Positions 22,017 through 22,492 of a stretch of 22,492 bases of DNA are shown here, piece after piece. Numbering within the stretch: position 1 is the first letter of the stretch; each line of letters opens with the position of its first letter. The translations under genes were made by a program, and so were the position numbers. Origin of the DNA: Deltaproteobacteria bacterium (lineage in GTDB: Bacteria; Bdellovibrionota; UBA1018); NCBI GenBank assembly GCA_013286765.1, contig JABDFB010000026.1, forward strand, positions 1 to 22,492, written 5' to 3'. The notes under the pieces were generated by a model, which had not been told where the DNA came from, did no database searches, and saw only the letters and a list, made by a program, of their open reading frames with translations.

Positions 22017-22492
22017 GTGAGTAAAGTATTTCCATTTGAAGATACTAATTTGGATGTCTCGGTGAACTTTGACCTAAGCGATAGCGAAAATAGATCTACT
22101 CTTTATTTTAGCGATCACGAAATATCTGAAATTGCCAAGGCGCGCCTGAATCATCGAAACCTTTTAAGAATATTCCTTTTGCAGGCCTGGACTGAGAACC
22201 GTCTCAAGCTGATGAAAAAAATCAATTTTCGGAAGCTCCAGGACGGAGCACCGCGAGCCTACTGCGATATGAATCTTAGTGAATTCGAAGGAATTAATGC
22301 GAGGCAACAGTGGGCCAATTGGCGGACTATTCCGAAGAATCTCAGTGGCGTTCTAGAAAAGAAGCCCGTTGTTGCTGTTGACTTGTGTTGTGGAACGGGA
22401 CATTCAACAGAGGTTCTGGCGTGTTATCTCCCCGAAGGTTCGAAAATTCTGGGCCTCGAATTTAATGCGCGCTTTGTTGAGCAGGCCTCTAC
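22017..22492 (+). CDS. Class I SAM-dependent methyltransferase, 3' end outside the window
   Basis: A GTG start at 22017 with GGAG eight bases upstream opens a frame that runs to the window edge (158 complete codons). The first 110 or so residues are polar and helical and I do not recognise them. Residues 118-130 read V-V-A-V-D-L-C-C-G-T-G-H-S, the glycine-rich SAM-binding motif I. The next strand, K-I-L-G-L-E-F-N (143-150), supplies the acidic residue (Glu148) that holds the SAM ribose. The substrate cannot be inferred from this part. It is divergent from the barrel protein across about 120 bp. Confidence 0.78.
   Translation, partial: MSKVFPFEDTNLDVSVNFDLSDSENRSTLYFSDHEISEIAKARLNHRNLLRIFLLQAWTENRLKLMKKINFRKLQDGAPRAYCDMNLSEFEGINARQQWANWRTIPKNLSGVLEKKPVVAVDLCCGTGHSTEVLACYLPEGSKILGLEFNARFVEQAS

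Overview
This window comes from a Gram-negative (diderm) bacterium with moderately AT-rich, densely packed genes. It carries a TolC/RND efflux locus, a TonB-ExbB-ExbD system, a C-terminal outer-membrane barrel protein and a periplasmic gamma-glutamyltranspeptidase. The mix (a TrpR-like YerC regulator heading a his operon, a protease/propeller/barrel fusion, a short RND adaptor) fits a deep-branching proteobacterial or Bdellovibrionota-like lineage better than an enteric one. That placement is an impression from gene content only. No tRNA, rRNA, CRISPR array, transposase or phage gene was seen, and no convincing intrinsic terminator.

Layout. (1) Positions 1-3804, minus strand: a histidine operon read yerC-hisG-hisD-hisC, with tight or overlapping junctions. 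A near-consensus promoter and a palindromic candidate operator lie in front of yerC. At the left edge the hisC 3' end is lost and replaced by a fragment of the HisB phosphatase domain on the opposite strand, so there is an inversion junction at about 120-135. (2) 3893-4678, minus: a MenH-type alpha/beta hydrolase of menaquinone synthesis. (3) 4783-9699, plus: a three-gene heavy-metal efflux operon (TolC/CzcC-like channel, a very short adaptor-like protein, CzcA-like RND pump). (4) 9706-11508, minus: gamma-glutamyltranspeptidase, convergent with the pump. (5) 11752-16035, plus: an unrecognised four-helix membrane protein, acylphosphatase, an RMD1/DUF155 membrane protein, an HU/IHF-family protein and an ABC-F ATPase. 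(6) 16090-21896, minus: a 1015-residue protease/propeller/outer-membrane barrel protein, then exbB-exbD-tonB, then a UppP-family membrane protein that has lost its catalytic residues. (7) 22017 to the end, plus: the start of a SAM-dependent methyltransferase, cut by the window edge.

How the genes work together. HisG, HisD and HisC catalyse steps of one pathway, and YerC is well placed to repress it. The efflux genes should form one envelope-spanning pump, but with an adaptor too short for the canonical role. ExbB, ExbD and TonB transmit proton-motive force to outer-membrane partners. The strongest leads are the HisC/HisB inverted junction, the miniature RND adaptor, the UppP homologue without active-site residues, the predicted YerC operator, and the apparently leaderless starts of exbB and the uppP-like gene.
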